In this document: piece by piece, positions 47,369 through 57,455 of the stretch
How the letters are laid out: each line of letters starts with the position of its first letter
How positions within the stretch are numbered: position 1 is the first letter of the stretch
NCBI RefSeq assembly: GCF_002278135.3
Contig: NZ_CP029425.2
Location: forward strand, 6,424,001-6,488,000
Reading direction: 5' to 3'
From: Bradyrhizobium ottawaense
GTDB taxonomy: Bacteria; Pseudomonadota; Alphaproteobacteria; Rhizobiales; Xanthobacteraceae
Length of the DNA stretch: 64,000 nt
Position numbers and translations under genes: made by a program
The notes under the pieces: generated by a model
Database searches by the model: none
Told to the model about the DNA's origin: nothing
The model's input: only the letters and a program-made list of their open reading frames with translations

Positions 47369-49534
47369 TCAATTCGCCCCAGCATCCAGCCGGAACGCAT
47401 TCTCGACAATACGTAGTCCCACCTCATTGCTGAGCGACATCAGCGATTCCGGATGGAATTGCACGCCGGCGACCGGCAGCGTCTTGTGCTCCAGCGCCAT
47501 GGCGACGCCGTCCTCGGTGCTGGCGGTGACGGACAACACCTCCGGCATGCTGTCGCGCTCGACAAAGAGCGAGTGATAGCGGCCGATGACGATCTCGTTC
47601 GGCAAATTGCGCATCAAGCGTCCGCCGCGCACCTGCACCCGCGAGGGACGGCCGTGCGCGGGATGGGTGAGCTGGCCGAGCTCGCCGCCGAAATATTCGC
47701 CGATCGCCTGCACGCCGAGGCAGACGCCAAACACCGGCAGCTTCTGCTCCAGCGCCGCGTCGATCGTCTTCTTGATCCCGAAATCTTCCGGTCTGCCGGG
47801 GCCCGGCGACAGCACCAGCAAATCCCATGTCTTCCGCTTGAGCATGTCGAGTGCATGCACATGGCGGACCACGGTGACGTCGGCGCCGACCTGGCGGAAA
47901 TAATCGGCGAGCATGTGCACGAAGCTGTCGTCGTGGTCGATCAGCAGCACCCGCTTGCCCGAACCGGTCGCATCCGGCGCAAAAGTCGACAGCGGCTTTG
48001 GCGGATCGCCGCGCAGCGCCTGGAACAGGGCTGCGGCCTTGACCTGGCATTCGCGGTCTTCCGCGGCAGGATCCGAGTCGAACAGACAGGTGGCGCCGAC
48101 ACGCACTTCAGCCAGACCATCCTTCATGCGAATGGTGCGGATGGTGAGGCCGGTGTTGATGCTGCCGTCGAAGTTCACTGCGCCGATCGCGCCGGCATAC
48201 CAGCGGCGCGGCGAGCGCTCGTGATCCTCGACGAACTGCATCGCCCACAGCTTGGGTGCGCCGGTGACGGTCACGGCCCACGCGTGGGTGAGGAAGGCGT
48301 CGAGCGCGTCGAAGCCGGGACGCAGCATGCCCTCGACATGATCGACGGTGTGGAAGAGCTTTGAATAGGTCTCGATCTGGCGCCGCGCCAGCACCTTGAT
48401 CGTGCCGGGCACGCAGACGCGCGCCTTGTCGTTGCGGTCGACGTCGGTGCACATGTTGAGCTCGAACTCGTCCTTCTCCGAGTTCAGGAGCTGGCGGATC
48501 TGCTCGGCGTCGCCGATCGCGTCGGTGCCGCGCGCGATCGTGCCTGAGATCGGGCAGGTCTCGACCCGACGTCCGTCCGAGCGCACGAACATTTCCGGCG
48601 AGGCCGACACCAGGAATTCGCCCTCACCCAGATTCATCAGCGCGCCGTAGGGCGACGGGTTGATGACGCAGAGCCGCTGGAACACTTCGGCAGGCGAGCG
48701 ATCGCAGGGCTCGGCGAACAGCTGGCCCGGCACCGCCTCGAACAGATCGCCGCGCGCAAACGCAGCACGCGCCGTCTCGACGGTGGCCTGATATTCGCCG
48801 GGCGCGTGATCGGCAAACCCCTGCCGCGGCGTCTTCAGATACGGACTCTCGGCGGTCTCGCGCGGCAGGCCCTCGGTCGACTTGCCCTTCCAGGCAAAAT
48901 CGTAGCTCAGCACCACGCCGCGGCCGGTGGCGCGGTCATAGGCCAGCAGGCGGTCGGGCACGTAGAGAACGATGTCACGCTGGTCGCTCTCTCGTGCGCG
49001 CTTCTGCACGAGGTCCTCGATCTGGAACACGAGGTCGTAGGCGAAAGCGCCGAACAGGCCGAGCAACCCGTCGTCATTGGCCGAGAAGGCGGCAATGATA
49101 TCGCGCACCAGCGACATCACGCTGGCACGCCGCGTGCGCTGGTCTTCCTCGACCGGCGCATCGCCGCGGATGATGTGACCGGCAAGGCGCGTGGCGGTCT
49201 TCTCGGAGAAGACGACGCAGGGCTCGCGCAGCACATCGCCGAGGAAGGCGATCAGCACCTGCCCGCGCGCGTTCAGCGCCTCCAGCTTGAAATTGACGCC
49301 AGATGTCTCGAGCTTGAGCGGGGGGTCGGAGAAGCCGAGATCAAAGCTCTCGTAGCGGCCGGGCACGGTCGTGCCCGAGGACAGCACCACGCCGCGGCGG
49401 CGGTCGAGCAGGTTGATCAGGTCGTCGAGCCTGTTGGCGCCGCCGGTAAACTGCTCCGCCACGCGCGTGATCGCCAGACCCGCGCGGGTCGCGTAGTCGC
49501 TTCTGGCCGGGAGGGCAAAGACTGTCCTGTTCAT
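47369..49534 (-). CDS. trpE: anthranilate synthase, fused TrpE-TrpG
   Basis: The first enzyme of tryptophan synthesis turns chorismate and glutamine into anthranilate. In this 721-residue fusion the chorismate domain fills about 1-500, with INPSPYGALMN, CPISGTIARGTD and GGI-like active-site segments such as RWYAGAIGAVNFDGS. The glutamine amidotransferase occupies about 525-721, with the catalytic Cys in VFGVCLGVQAIGEYFGG and the His-Glu pair in GVQFHPESLMS. The fused form is typical of rhizobia, where the gene is called trpE(G). It is preceded by the trpL attenuator described separately. Confidence 0.97.
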   Translation of the reverse strand: MNRTVFALPARSDYATRAGLAITRVAEQFTGGANRLDDLINLLDRRRGVVLSSGTTVPGRYESFDLGFSDPPLKLETSGVNFKLEALNARGQVLIAFLGDVLREPCVVFSEKTATRLAGHIIRGDAPVEEDQRTRRASVMSLVRDIIAAFSANDDGLLGLFGAFAYDLVFQIEDLVQKRARESDQRDIVLYVPDRLLAYDRATGRGVVLSYDFAWKGKSTEGLPRETAESPYLKTPRQGFADHAPGEYQATVETARAAFARGDLFEAVPGQLFAEPCDRSPAEVFQRLCVINPSPYGALMNLGEGEFLVSASPEMFVRSDGRRVETCPISGTIARGTDAIGDAEQIRQLLNSEKDEFELNMCTDVDRNDKARVCVPGTIKVLARRQIETYSKLFHTVDHVEGMLRPGFDALDAFLTHAWAVTVTGAPKLWAMQFVEDHERSPRRWYAGAIGAVNFDGSINTGLTIRTIRMKDGLAEVRVGATCLFDSDPAAEDRECQVKAAALFQALRGDPPKPLSTFAPDATGSGKRVLLIDHDDSFVHMLADYFRQVGADVTVVRHVHALDMLKRKTWDLLVLSPGPGRPEDFGIKKTIDAALEQKLPVFGVCLGVQAIGEYFGGELGQLTHPAHGRPSRVQVRGGRLMRNLPNEIVIGRYHSLFVERDSMPEVLSVTASTEDGVAMALEHKTLPVAGVQFHPESLMSLSNEVGLRIVENAFRLDAGAN

Positions 49535-49586
49535 GTCGTCCTCTTACGAAACTTGCCGAGGGAACGCCACACAGGACAAACGAGAA

Positions 49587-49610
49587 GGCCGCCGCACTGT
49601 GCAGGCGACC
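49587..49610 (-). terminator. trp attenuator terminator hairpin
   Basis: On the minus strand GGTCGCC and GGCGGCC pair (one G-U) around TGCACAGTGC, followed by a T-rich stretch to about 49576. It lies between the trpL stop and the trpE(G) start, as expected for the terminator of a Trp attenuator. An upstream alternative hairpin, ACCTC-CTAA-GAGGT, overlaps the end of trpL. Confidence 0.7.
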
Positions 49611-49649
49611 TCAGACGATTTGGGAAAGGTAAATCGCACCGGCCACCTC

Positions 49650-49697
49650 TTAGGAGGTGCGCCACCAAAGACGGGCTGGGCAGGCTGCGGTGCTCAT
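49650..49697 (-). CDS. trpL: trp leader peptide with tandem Trp codons
   Basis: A 15-codon frame reading MSTAACPARLWWRTS, with two adjacent TGG codons near the end. It lies 116 nt before the trpE(G) start and is followed by the terminator hairpin. When charged tRNA-Trp is short, ribosomes would stall at the Trp pair and let the antiterminator form. In Sinorhizobium the same leader is known, and its RNA and peptide also act in trans; whether that holds here is not visible. Confidence 0.85.
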   Translation of the reverse strand: MSTAACPARLWWRTS

Positions 49698-49703
49698 GGG
49701 CGG

Positions 49704-49733
49704 ATACTCACCATGGCGCGGGGGCGGCGTCAA
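49704..49733 (-). promoter_or_regulatory. putative trpL promoter
   Basis: On the minus strand TTGACG (49733-49728) and GAGTAT (about 49709-49704) are 18 bp apart. The trpL ATG begins 6 nt after the second box, so the transcript may start at or near the A of ATG, a leaderless arrangement as reported for rhizobial trpL. Confidence 0.45.
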
Positions 49734-49794
49734 GGTGAGAAACCTACTCCCCGCGACCGGGGCGCGCAGCGTCCGGCTGCCGCTTCTGCTTGGC

Positions 49795-50409
49795 TCAGGG
49801 CTCCTCGGCCTGCGGCTCCCAGCCGAACCGGTTCTTCTTCCGATCCCATTTGAGGACGGAATAGCCGTCGCATTCCATGCATCCCCAAAGGACGAGCTTG
49901 CCGCCCTTGTCCTTCGAGAGAGCGGCGAACTGGCGGTTCGTGCGTATGGCGTCGACAAAGCGGATCTTCGGCTTCTCGCCGTCCGCCTGATCGAGGAGCA
50001 GCATGAACCTGCCCTTGGGACCCGCACACTCCTGAAACACGCCGACCACGGCGATCTGCTTCGTGGCGCCGCCGTCGAAGCGCCCCTCGATGGTAAAGGA
50101 CATGCCGGCGCCCTTCATCGCGTCGGTGCCGTTCTCGAACATCAGCTCTTTGGGGATCAGGTCCTTGCGGAATTCAGTCGCCTTGCACCAGCTCTTGCGG
50201 ATCTGGTTCGCGGGGATACCGCGAACCTCCGTCGTGAAGGGTTGGAATTCCGCGATGACCCACCAGGCCTCGGTTTTGAGATTACCGTTCAGCGTGACGA
50301 AGGCTTGTTGTCCCGGCGCCTGAGCTGCCGTCAGCAGCAGGACGCCAAGGACGATCACCGGTCGAACGATCGAGCCGAGCACGCGGCGCGTGAGAAACGA
50401 TGTCGACAT
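49795..50409 (-). CDS. secreted protein, invasion-associated-locus-B-like in build
   Basis: A 204-residue exported protein with a signal peptide (hydrophobic run at about 13-29, ending APGQ). I do not recognise it firmly. Four cysteines occur in WCKATEF, FQECAGP and WGCMECDG, and may form disulfides in the periplasm. The beta-rich body with LMFENGTDAMKGAGMSFTIEGRF suggests a small sandwich domain. Length and signal resemble IalB-type proteins, but the IalB motifs are not clear, so no function is given. It lies 32 nt after a dienelactone hydrolase gene on the same strand. Confidence 0.65.
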   Translation of the reverse strand: MSTSFLTRRVLGSIVRPVIVLGVLLLTAAQAPGQQAFVTLNGNLKTEAWWVIAEFQPFTTEVRGIPANQIRKSWCKATEFRKDLIPKELMFENGTDAMKGAGMSFTIEGRFDGGATKQIAVVGVFQECAGPKGRFMLLLDQADGEKPKIRFVDAIRTNRQFAALSKDKGGKLVLWGCMECDGYSVLKWDRKKNRFGWEPQAEEP

Positions 50410-50441
50410 TCCCTCGCTGCCCCTGGTCGATTGCTCCCGTC

Positions 50442-51116
50442 TCAACCCAGATGCTTCCTGAAAAACTCCGTCGCCCTGCCCCAGGCGAGCTCGGCGGCCT
50501 CGCGGTCGTGCACGGCCTGGCGCTGCTCGTTGACGAAGGCGTGCTCGGCGTCATAGCGGAACAGCTCCAGCGACTTCCCGGCGGCCTTCATCGCCTTCTC
50601 GAAGCCGCCCACCAGCTCCGGCGTGCACCAATCGTCCTTGTTGGCGAAATGGGCCTGGAGCGGGATCTTGACGTCGGCGGGCTTGGCCGCCTGCTCCGGC
50701 GGGATGCCGTAGAACACGACGCCGGCCGCGAGCTCCGGCACATGCACCGAGCCGATGATGGTGACGGCGCCGCCGAGACAGAAGCCGGTCAGCCCGACCT
50801 TGGCGCCGTTACGCGACAGATATTGCGCGGCGCCGCGCACGGTCTGCGTGGTGGCGTCCATGAAGTCGAGCGAGTTCATCTCCTTGTTGGCGCTGTCCGT
50901 GTCGTGATACGGCACCACCTTGCCCTTGTAGAGATCGGGTGCCAGCGCGTCGAAACCGGCCAACGCGAAGCGGTCGCACAGGCCCTTGATCTGGTCCGAC
51001 AGGCCCCACCATTCCTGGATCACGACCACGCCCGGCGCGTTGCCGCGCGCGGCATTGGCGAGATAGCCCGAGGCGTCCTTGCCGTCCGGGCGCTTGAAGG
51101 TGATGGCGGTTCCCAT
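50442..51116 (-). CDS. dienelactone hydrolase family protein
   Basis: A 224-residue alpha/beta hydrolase of the dienelactone hydrolase type. The triad is complete: C113 in GFCLGGAVTI, an Asp at 161-162 in ANKDDWCTPE, and H192 in YDAEHAFVN. QEWWGLSDQIKGLCDRFA near residue 34 is the family signature holding the regulatory Glu. Such enzymes open lactone rings in aromatic degradation, but many chromosomal copies have unknown substrates. ATG at 51116 was chosen at the conserved start. Confidence 0.92.
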   Translation of the reverse strand: MGTAITFKRPDGKDASGYLANAARGNAPGVVVIQEWWGLSDQIKGLCDRFALAGFDALAPDLYKGKVVPYHDTDSANKEMNSLDFMDATTQTVRGAAQYLSRNGAKVGLTGFCLGGAVTIIGSVHVPELAAGVVFYGIPPEQAAKPADVKIPLQAHFANKDDWCTPELVGGFEKAMKAAGKSLELFRYDAEHAFVNEQRQAVHDREAAELAWGRATEFFRKHLG

Positions 51117-51200
51117 GGTGTCCTCCGATGAGATCTTGGGGGAGCGGTTGGTGGCATTTTGGCGGGTGCATGCGAACGACGCAATCACCGCGCAAACAAA

Positions 51201-51319
51201 CTCTCGTGCCCCGGATGCAGCGCAGCGCGCCGCCCCTTGCGGCGTGACGCGCCGCAGATCCGGGGGTCCAGCTACGAGCATTCTGGGTCCCGGCTCGCGC
51301 TTCGCGCCTGCGGGACACG
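51201..51319. repeat. repeat family B, copy 4 (diverged)
   Basis: About 119 nt beginning CTCTCGTGCCCCGGA and ending TGCGGGACACGGA, with inner GCAGATCCGGGGGTCC and CTGGGTCCCGGCTC. It has the general plan of family B. It lies just after the fbcH terminator. Confidence 0.65.
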
Positions 51320-51327
51320 GACCCAAC

Positions 51328-51350
51328 AAAAAAGCCCCCTTGCGGGGGCT
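51328..51350 (-). terminator. Rho-independent terminator of fbcFH
   Basis: The stem AGCCCCC/GGGGGCT (51333-51339 and 51344-51350) with a 4-nt loop is followed, on the minus strand, by TTTTTT (51333-51328). It lies 28 nt beyond the fbcH stop. Confidence 0.9.
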
Positions 51351-51377
51351 TCTTCATTTCCCGTCGCATCAGAGCGC

Positions 51378-53450
51378 TCAGTGGGAGCTGGCCCAGACCT
51401 TCTTCTTGGTGAAGTACATCAGCCCCGCGAACAGGATCAGGAACACGAAGACCTGGAATCCGAGGCGCTTGCGCGCTTCCATGTGCGGCTCGGCGGTCCA
51501 CATCAGGAAGGTGGTGACGTCCTTGGAATATTGCGCGACCGTGGTCGGCGAGCCGTCGTCATAGGTCACCTGGCCGTCGCTGAGCGGCTTCGGCATCTTG
51601 ATGGCGTGGCCCGGGAAGTACTTGTTGTAGTACGAGCCCTCCGGAATGGTCACGCCTTCCGGCACCTTGTCCTCGAAGCCCTGCAGCAATGCCGAGACGT
51701 AGTCCGGGCCCTGCTCCTGGAACTGGGTGAAGAAGTCGAAGATGAACCAGGGGAAGCCGCGCTTATAGGAGCGCGCCTTGGTGATCAGGGAGAGGTCCGG
51801 CGGCGCCGCGCCACCGTTCGCCGCGCGAGCGGCCTGCTCGTTCGGGAACGGCGAGGGGAAATAGTCCGCCGGACGCCCCGCACGCTCGAACATGTCGCCG
51901 GCATCGTTCGGACCGTCCTTGACCTTGTATTCCGACGCGAAGGCCGCCGCCTGCGCCACCGAATAGCTGGGCCCACCGGGCTCGGCGAGGTTGCGGAAGG
52001 CCACATAGGACAGGCCGTGGCAGCTGGCGCAAACCTCCTTGTAGACCTTCAGGCCGCGCTGCAGCGCGCCGCGGTCGAACTTACCGAAAGGGCCGGAGAA
52101 CGACCATTTGTTGCCCGGAGGCGTATCGCTGCCTTCAGACGCCTTCGCGCTGTCGACCGAGCCTGCGAACAACGAACCGGCGAGCGCCAGCATGATCGCG
52201 GTCGAAACCATCGGCGTCGATCGGCTGCCGGTCTTGGCCAGCACCGCATCCGAGATCGAGTTCGGCACCGGCCGCGGCTTCTCGATGCGCGAGAGCAGCG
52301 GCAGCACGATCAGGAAGTAGGCGAAGTAGCAGACCGTCAGGACCCGGCCGGCAATGACGTAGATGCCTTCCGGCGGCTGCGCCCCGAGATAGCCGAGCAG
52401 GATGCAGACCACGACGAAGATCCAGAAGAACTGCTTGGCCAGCGGGCGATACTTCGACGACCTCGTCTTCGCGGCGTCCAGCCAGGGCAGGAAGCACAGG
52501 ATGATGATCGCACCGAACATCCCGATGACGCCGGCGAGCTTGTTCGGGATCGAGCGCAGGATCGCGTAGAACGGCAGGTAATACCATTCCGGCACGATGT
52601 GCGGCGGCGTCACGCCCGGGTTCGCCGGAATGTAGTTGTCGGCGTCGCCGAGATAGTTCGGCATGTAGAAGATGAACCAGGCGTAGAGCAGCATGAAGCA
52701 GGCGACGCCGAACATGTCCTTGATGGTCGCGTGCGGCGTAAACGGCACCGTATCCTTTTCCGTCTTCGGCTCGACGCCGTCAGGATTGTTCTGGCCGGCG
52801 ACGTGCAGCGCCCAGACGTGGAGCACGACGACGCCCGCGATCAGGAACGGCAGCAGGTAATGCAGCGAGAAGAAGCGGTTGAGCGTCGGATTGCCGACCG
52901 AATAGCCGCCCCACAGCAGCGTCACGATGCTCTCGCCGACATAGGGAATGGCGGAGAACAGGTTGGTGATGACCGTGGCGCCCCAGAAGCTCATCTGACC
53001 CCAGGGCAGCACGTAGCCCATGAAGCCGGTCGCCATCATCAAGAGGTAGATGATGACGCCGAGGATCCACAGCACCTCGCGCGGCTCCTTGTAGGACCCG
53101 TAATAGAGGCCGCGGAACATGTGAACATAGACGGCGACAAAGAACATCGATGCGCCGACCGCATGCATGTTGCGCAGCAGCCAGCCGTAGTTCACGTCAC
53201 GGACGATCAGCTCGACCGACTTGAAGGCGAGATCGGCATGCGGCGTATAGTGCATCGCCAGGATCACGCCGGTCAGGATCTGCATCCCCAGCATGAAGGA
53301 GAGGATGGCGCCGAAGGTCCACCAATAGTTCAGGTTACGCGGGGTGGGATAGGCAACGAACGAGGAGTGCATGAGGCCGAGGATCGGCAGGCGCCGCTCG
53401 ATCCATTGCAGGGCGGGATTGCTCGGCTGGTAGTCGGATGGTCCGCTCAT
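51378..53450 (-). CDS. fbcH: cytochrome b/c1 fusion precursor of the bc1 complex
   Basis: FbcH carries both cytochrome b and cytochrome c1 of the quinol:cytochrome c oxidoreductase in one 690-residue precursor, cut after insertion. The cytochrome b part (about 1-430) has eight or more membrane helices and the quinol-oxidation motif [13 protein letters not shown]. After a signal-like hydrophobic helix ending AKASEGSDT, the c1 part carries heme c at CASCHG (about residue 476) and ends with a C-terminal membrane anchor. Bradyrhizobium is known for exactly this fusion. The Rieske gene lies 62 nt upstream, and a terminator follows. Confidence 0.97.
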   Translation of the reverse strand: MSGPSDYQPSNPALQWIERRLPILGLMHSSFVAYPTPRNLNYWWTFGAILSFMLGMQILTGVILAMHYTPHADLAFKSVELIVRDVNYGWLLRNMHAVGASMFFVAVYVHMFRGLYYGSYKEPREVLWILGVIIYLLMMATGFMGYVLPWGQMSFWGATVITNLFSAIPYVGESIVTLLWGGYSVGNPTLNRFFSLHYLLPFLIAGVVVLHVWALHVAGQNNPDGVEPKTEKDTVPFTPHATIKDMFGVACFMLLYAWFIFYMPNYLGDADNYIPANPGVTPPHIVPEWYYLPFYAILRSIPNKLAGVIGMFGAIIILCFLPWLDAAKTRSSKYRPLAKQFFWIFVVVCILLGYLGAQPPEGIYVIAGRVLTVCYFAYFLIVLPLLSRIEKPRPVPNSISDAVLAKTGSRSTPMVSTAIMLALAGSLFAGSVDSAKASEGSDTPPGNKWSFSGPFGKFDRGALQRGLKVYKEVCASCHGLSYVAFRNLAEPGGPSYSVAQAAAFASEYKVKDGPNDAGDMFERAGRPADYFPSPFPNEQAARAANGGAAPPDLSLITKARSYKRGFPWFIFDFFTQFQEQGPDYVSALLQGFEDKVPEGVTIPEGSYYNKYFPGHAIKMPKPLSDGQVTYDDGSPTTVAQYSKDVTTFLMWTAEPHMEARKRLGFQVFVFLILFAGLMYFTKKKVWASSH

Positions 53451-53512
53451 GATGCGATCCTGAGGAAATAGTACGACGAGACGGCGCGAAGCTTCGGACG
53501 AGGGTCCGAGGC

Positions 53513-54043
53513 TCAGCCGATCTGGATTTTGGTGTCGGAAACGAACTGGTACGGCGGCACCGGCAGGTTAGCGGGCGCGGGCCCCTGGCGGATGCGGCCG
53601 GACGAATCGTACTGCGAACCATGGCAGGGGCAGAAGAAGCCGTCGTAGCTGCCTTCATGAGCGATCGGGATGCAGCCGAGATGGGTGCAGATGCCGATCA
53701 CGACCAGCCATTGATCATGGCCGGACTTGACCCGCGCCTCGTCGGTCTCGGGATCGGGCAGGCTCGCCACGTTGACGGCGCGCGCCTCGTCGATCTGCTT
53801 CTTGGTGCGGTGGCTGATGTAGATCGGCTTGCCGCGCCAGAACACCTTGATGTCCTGACCTTCGGCGACCGGACTGAGATCGACCTCGATCGGCGCACCG
53901 GCGGCGATAGTCGAAGCGTCAGGATTCATTTGGGAGATGAAGGGCCAGAGCGCGGCTGCGCCCCCTACTGCTGCAGCTGCCCCGGTTGCAACGAATAAGA
54001 AATCACGGCGTGTCGGATGGTCCGCCGAAGACGCTGTCGTCAC
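53513..54043 (-). CDS. fbcF: Rieske iron-sulfur subunit of the bc1 complex
   Basis: A 176-residue Rieske protein. The twin-arginine signal is in [11 protein letters not shown], with a membrane anchor at about 17-37. The 2Fe-2S cluster ligands are C119, H121, C138 and H141 in CTHLGC and CPCHGS; C124 and C140 form the disulfide. It moves electrons from quinol to cytochrome c1. The start is GTG at 54043, with AAAGG upstream. It forms the fbcFH operon with the gene that follows. Confidence 0.97.
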   Translation of the reverse strand: MTTASSADHPTRRDFLFVATGAAAAVGGAAALWPFISQMNPDASTIAAGAPIEVDLSPVAEGQDIKVFWRGKPIYISHRTKKQIDEARAVNVASLPDPETDEARVKSGHDQWLVVIGICTHLGCIPIAHEGSYDGFFCPCHGSQYDSSGRIRQGPAPANLPVPPYQFVSDTKIQIG

Positions 54044-54337
54044 GATTCCAACCCTTTCTTCTTACTTCTTACGCCACCGGTGGAACCGCTCCAGGAGCCC
54101 CCAAGGTCCCCGGAACAGTCTGCCGGCGCCCGCGGCCCCCCGCGGCGGCAGAACTTCGCTCATTCACCTCTAAACGGGTGAAACAGCAGTCCAGAATCGT
54201 TCTATTGGCACCCTTGCCGGGCGAGCGCAAGCCCGCTATCGGCGCGGGAGCGTGCCATGCACGAATTCCCGGGCAGGCGATGTTTTATTGAGACATTTCC
54301 GGCCCGCATCGCCCCCGATACAGCCCTCGCACAGCCC

Positions 54338-54799
54338 ATGCAGATAGCGCTTTTCCAACCCGACATCGCCCAGAACACCGGCACGATTCTCAGGCTTTGC
54401 GCCTGCCTGGGCATCGCCGCCCATATCATCGAACCGGCGGGCTTCCCCGTCTCCGACCGCCTGTTCCGCCGGGCGGGAATGGACTACCTCGACCACGTCA
54501 GCCTTATCAGACACGACTCCTGGGCCAAATTCGAGGACTGGCGCGCCGCACATGGCTACCGCCTGCTGCTGTTCACCACGAAAGCTGCCACCGACTACCG
54601 CGATTTCCGTTACCAGACGTCGGACATCCTGCTATTCGGGCGCGAGAGCGCCGGTGTCACGGACGCGGTGGTCGAGGCCGCCGATGCCCGGCTGGTGATC
54701 CCGATCAAGGCGGGGCTGCGGTCGCTCAATGTCGCCATGACCGCGGCCATGGCCGCCGGCGAGGCGCTGCGGCAGATCCGGAACCCGCAAGCCCGATAG
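54338..54799 (+). CDS. trmL: tRNA (cytidine(34)/uridine(34)-2'-O)-methyltransferase
   Basis: TrmL methylates the wobble base ribose of leucine tRNAs. The 153-residue SPOUT-fold protein has the usual length and the motifs ALFQPDIAQNTGTILRLCACLG, LLFGRESAGV and RSLNVAMTAAMAAGEALRQ of the SAM-binding knot. ATG at 54338 begins the conserved block; an upstream in-frame ATG at 54257 adds an unrelated tail. queE follows 15 nt later. Confidence 0.93.
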   Translation: MQIALFQPDIAQNTGTILRLCACLGIAAHIIEPAGFPVSDRLFRRAGMDYLDHVSLIRHDSWAKFEDWRAAHGYRLLLFTTKAATDYRDFRYQTSDILLFGRESAGVTDAVVEAADARLVIPIKAGLRSLNVAMTAAMAAGEALRQIRNPQAR

Positions 54800-54814
54800 A
54801 TTGAGGAGAGACGA

Positions 54815-55447
54815 TTGAGTTACGCGGTCAAGGAAATCTTCCTGACCCTGCAAGGCGAAGGCGCCCATGCCGGGCGCGCGTCCGTGTTCTGCCGTTTTGC
54901 CGGCTGCAACCTCTGGAGCGGCCGCGAGGCGGACCGCCTTGAGGCCACCTGCAAGTTCTGCGACACGGATTTCGTGGGAACCGACGGCACCTTCGGCGGC
55001 CGCTACGGCTCGGCCGCGGAGCTCGCCGACACCATCGCCGCGCAATGGACTGCGGCCGCCGCCAACCGCTACGTGGTACTGACCGGAGGCGAGCCGCTGC
55101 TCCAGGTCGACGCCGCGCTGATCGAGGCGCTCCACGCCCGCGGCTTCGAGATCGGCGTCGAGACCAACGGCACCATCGCAGCGCCGGAGGGGCTCGACTG
55201 GATCTGCGTCAGTCCCAAGGGCGGCAGCGAGCTGGTGCTGCGCCAGGGCCACGAGCTGAAGCTGGTCTATCCGCAGGCCCTCGCCGCGCCCGAGACGTTC
55301 GAGGGCCTCGCCTTCGAGCGCTTTTCGCTGCAGCCGATGGACGGACCGGAGGTCATCGAGAACACCGCGCGCGCGATCGACTATTGCCTGCATCATCCGC
55401 AATGGCGGCTCAGCGTGCAGACGCATAAATCGCTCGGCATCAGATAG
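54815..55447 (+). CDS. queE: 7-carboxy-7-deazaguanine synthase
   Basis: QueE is the radical SAM enzyme that makes 7-carboxy-7-deazaguanine for queuosine synthesis. The 210-residue protein shows the stretched cluster motif of QueE, C31-x14-C46-x2-C49, after [20 protein letters not shown] and [20 protein letters not shown] segments follow. The start is TTG at 54815, decided by GAGGAGAG about 5 nt upstream. It lies between trmL and hemF on the same strand with gaps of 15 and 19 nt; other queuosine genes are outside the window. Confidence 0.95.
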   Translation: MSYAVKEIFLTLQGEGAHAGRASVFCRFAGCNLWSGREADRLEATCKFCDTDFVGTDGTFGGRYGSAAELADTIAAQWTAAAANRYVVLTGGEPLLQVDAALIEALHARGFEIGVETNGTIAAPEGLDWICVSPKGGSELVLRQGHELKLVYPQALAAPETFEGLAFERFSLQPMDGPEVIENTARAIDYCLHHPQWRLSVQTHKSLGIR

Positions 55448-55466
55448 GACGCGACTGGGAATGCAG

Positions 55467-56354
55467 ATGGACATGTCGACGATCGACGACCGCAAGACCC
55501 GCGCCCGCACCTGGTTCGAAGCCTTGCGCGACGACATCTGCGCCAGCTTCGAGCGGCTCGAGGACGACGCCCCGCAAAGCCTTTATCCAGGCGAAGCCGG
55601 CCGCTTCAAGCGCACGCCCTGGCAGCGCACCGACCATACCGGCGCGGCTGGAGGTGGCGGCGTGATGTCGATGATGCACGGCCGCCTGTTCGAGAAGGTC
55701 GGCGTGCACTGCTCGACCGTGCACGGCGAGTTCGCGCCCGAATTTCGCGCCCAGATCCCCGGCGCCGCGGACGATCCAAAATTCTGGGCCTCCGGCATCT
55801 CGCTGATCGCGCATATGCGCAATCCTAACGTGCCCGCCGTGCACATGAACACCCGCTTCGTGGTCACCACGAAAGCCTGGTTCGGCGGCGGCGCCGATCT
55901 CACACCGGTGCTCGACCGACGGCGCACCCAGGACGATGCCGACAGCATCGCCTTCCACGCCGCGATGAAGCAAGCCTGCAACCAGCCGAACGGGGTTGCC
56001 GACTACGACAAGTACAAGAAATGGTGCGACGAATATTTCTACCTGCCGCACCGCAAGGAGGCCCGCGGCATCGGCGGCATCTTCTACGACTGGCACGACA
56101 GCGGTGACTGGGACGCCGACCTCGCCTTCACCAAGGACGTCGGCCGCGCCTTCCTGAAGATCTATCCCGACATCGTCAGGCGCAATTTCGCGGCAGGCTG
56201 GACCGCCACGGACCGCGAGGAGCAATTGATCCGGCGCGGCCGCTATGTCGAATTCAACCTGCTCTACGATCGCGGCACCATCTTCGGGCTGAAGACCGGC
56301 GGCAATGTGGATTCGATCCTGTCGTCGATGCCGCCGGAGGTGAAGTGGCCATGA
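55467..56354 (+). CDS. hemF: oxygen-dependent coproporphyrinogen III oxidase
   Basis: HemF converts coproporphyrinogen III to protoporphyrinogen IX with O2 in heme synthesis. The 295-residue protein has [22 protein letters not shown], the His/Asn-rich VHMNTRFVV and the family block [25 protein letters not shown], and ends with [25 protein letters not shown] at 55467 is favoured by GGGA 6 nt upstream; an ATG at 55461 is also possible. Its stop overlaps the next gene's start as ATGA. Supplying heme, it supports the nearby bc1 complex. Confidence 0.96.
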   Translation: MDMSTIDDRKTRARTWFEALRDDICASFERLEDDAPQSLYPGEAGRFKRTPWQRTDHTGAAGGGGVMSMMHGRLFEKVGVHCSTVHGEFAPEFRAQIPGAADDPKFWASGISLIAHMRNPNVPAVHMNTRFVVTTKAWFGGGADLTPVLDRRRTQDDADSIAFHAAMKQACNQPNGVADYDKYKKWCDEYFYLPHRKEARGIGGIFYDWHDSGDWDADLAFTKDVGRAFLKIYPDIVRRNFAAGWTATDREEQLIRRGRYVEFNLLYDRGTIFGLKTGGNVDSILSSMPPEVKWP

Positions 56355-57091
56355 CTGTTTCGAGGCCGCTGCCGCGCGCCATGCTGATCGACATGGATGA
56401 CACCATCCTGTCGGCCTATGGCCGGCCCGAGATCGCCTGGAACACGATCGCGAACGAGTTTGCCGAAGAGCTGGCGCCGCTGCCGCCGGCGCAAGTCGCA
56501 ACCGCGGTGCTCGCCTTTGCGCGGCAGTTCTGGTCGACTGCGGAGCCGATCTGGCGGATGAAGCTCGGCGAGGCGCGGAGGCTCACCGTGCGCGGCGGCT
56601 TCGCCGCGCTCGCCGCAAACGGCCATCGCGCCCTGCCCGACGATCTCGCCGATCGCATCGCCGACCGCTTCACCACCTATCGCGAGGAAGCAATCTTCGT
56701 CTTCCCCGGCGCGCATGATGCGATCGACGCGTTCAGGGCACGCGGCATCAAGCTCGCGCTGGTCACCAACGGCGCCGCCGACATGCAGCGCGCCAAGGTC
56801 GAGCGGTTCGAGTTGACTCATCGCTTCGACCATATCCAGATCGAGGGTGAGCACGGTTTCGGCAAGCCGGAGGAGCGCGCCTATCTGCACGCGATGGAGG
56901 CGCTGGGCGTTTCCGCAAGGGACACCTGGATGATCGGCGACAATCTGGAATGGGAAGTGGTGACGCCGCAGCGCCTCGGCATCTATTCGATCTGGATCGA
57001 CGTGCACGGCGACGGCCTGCCCGAAGGCTCGACGGTCAGGCCCGACCGCATCATCCGCTCGCTGACCGAGCTGGTGCCGGAGCGGCCGTAA
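56351..57091 (+). CDS. HAD-superfamily phosphatase-like protein
   Basis: A 246-residue HAD hydrolase. Motif I is [14 protein letters not shown] (nucleophile and general-acid aspartates), motif II is [10 protein letters not shown], and motif III/IV is [11 protein letters not shown] then [10 protein letters not shown]. The cap is helical, between motifs I and II, like phosphoglycolate phosphatases and YjjG-type nucleotidases. The substrate is unknown. Its ATG at 56351 overlaps the hemF stop, so the two are translationally coupled. Confidence 0.88.
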   Translation: MTVSRPLPRAMLIDMDDTILSAYGRPEIAWNTIANEFAEELAPLPPAQVATAVLAFARQFWSTAEPIWRMKLGEARRLTVRGGFAALAANGHRALPDDLADRIADRFTTYREEAIFVFPGAHDAIDAFRARGIKLALVTNGAADMQRAKVERFELTHRFDHIQIEGEHGFGKPEERAYLHAMEALGVSARDTWMIGDNLEWEVVTPQRLGIYSIWIDVHGDGLPEGSTVRPDRIIRSLTELVPERP

Positions 57092-57455
57092 CCGAGCCCG
57101 AAGACAAAATATCGAAAACAACCCCATGCACAGTAGGGCGCTGCTGCAATTACAACGGCTTACAGCACGCGCAAAATTAATTTCTGATTTTACGAAATGA
57201 TTTGACCTGTCGGGCAAAACAGGCGCATGATGCCATCATCGCGACGCACGGGACGTACCCCCTGCGCACCCCATCCGAGAAGCGCCTTTGCCTCTCGCAA
57301 TGGGACTGCTCCGGCTTGACACTCCATCATCGGCGTTTCAGCAGTCTGGCAGCGGATGCGCGCTGCCGCAGGACATCCACTGATCCCGCATCCCGTGATC
57401 GGCGCGTCATGCCGGCTTGTTAGCTTCTTAAGTCAATCAACCGAAAGGACCATCC
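57092..57455. other. intergenic region with repeat D, AT-rich
   Basis: These 364 nt hold repeat D copy 2 and an AT-rich stretch (57170-57205) well below the surrounding GC. I see no convincing gene or RNA. A promoter for the YodC-like gene must lie near the end, but no clear hexamers were found. Confidence 0.4.
57114..57137 (+). repeat. repeat family D, copy 2
   Basis: The 24-nt word with AACAACCCCATGC and CAGTAGG matches 12755-12778 except at one base. It follows the HAD gene by 23 nt. Confidence 0.6.

Noticed and set aside
51159..53471. Plus-strand open frame of 770 codons opposite fbcH
   Set aside because: Antisense shadow of the cytochrome b/c1 gene; composition is dominated by Arg, His and Asp and no domain is visible.
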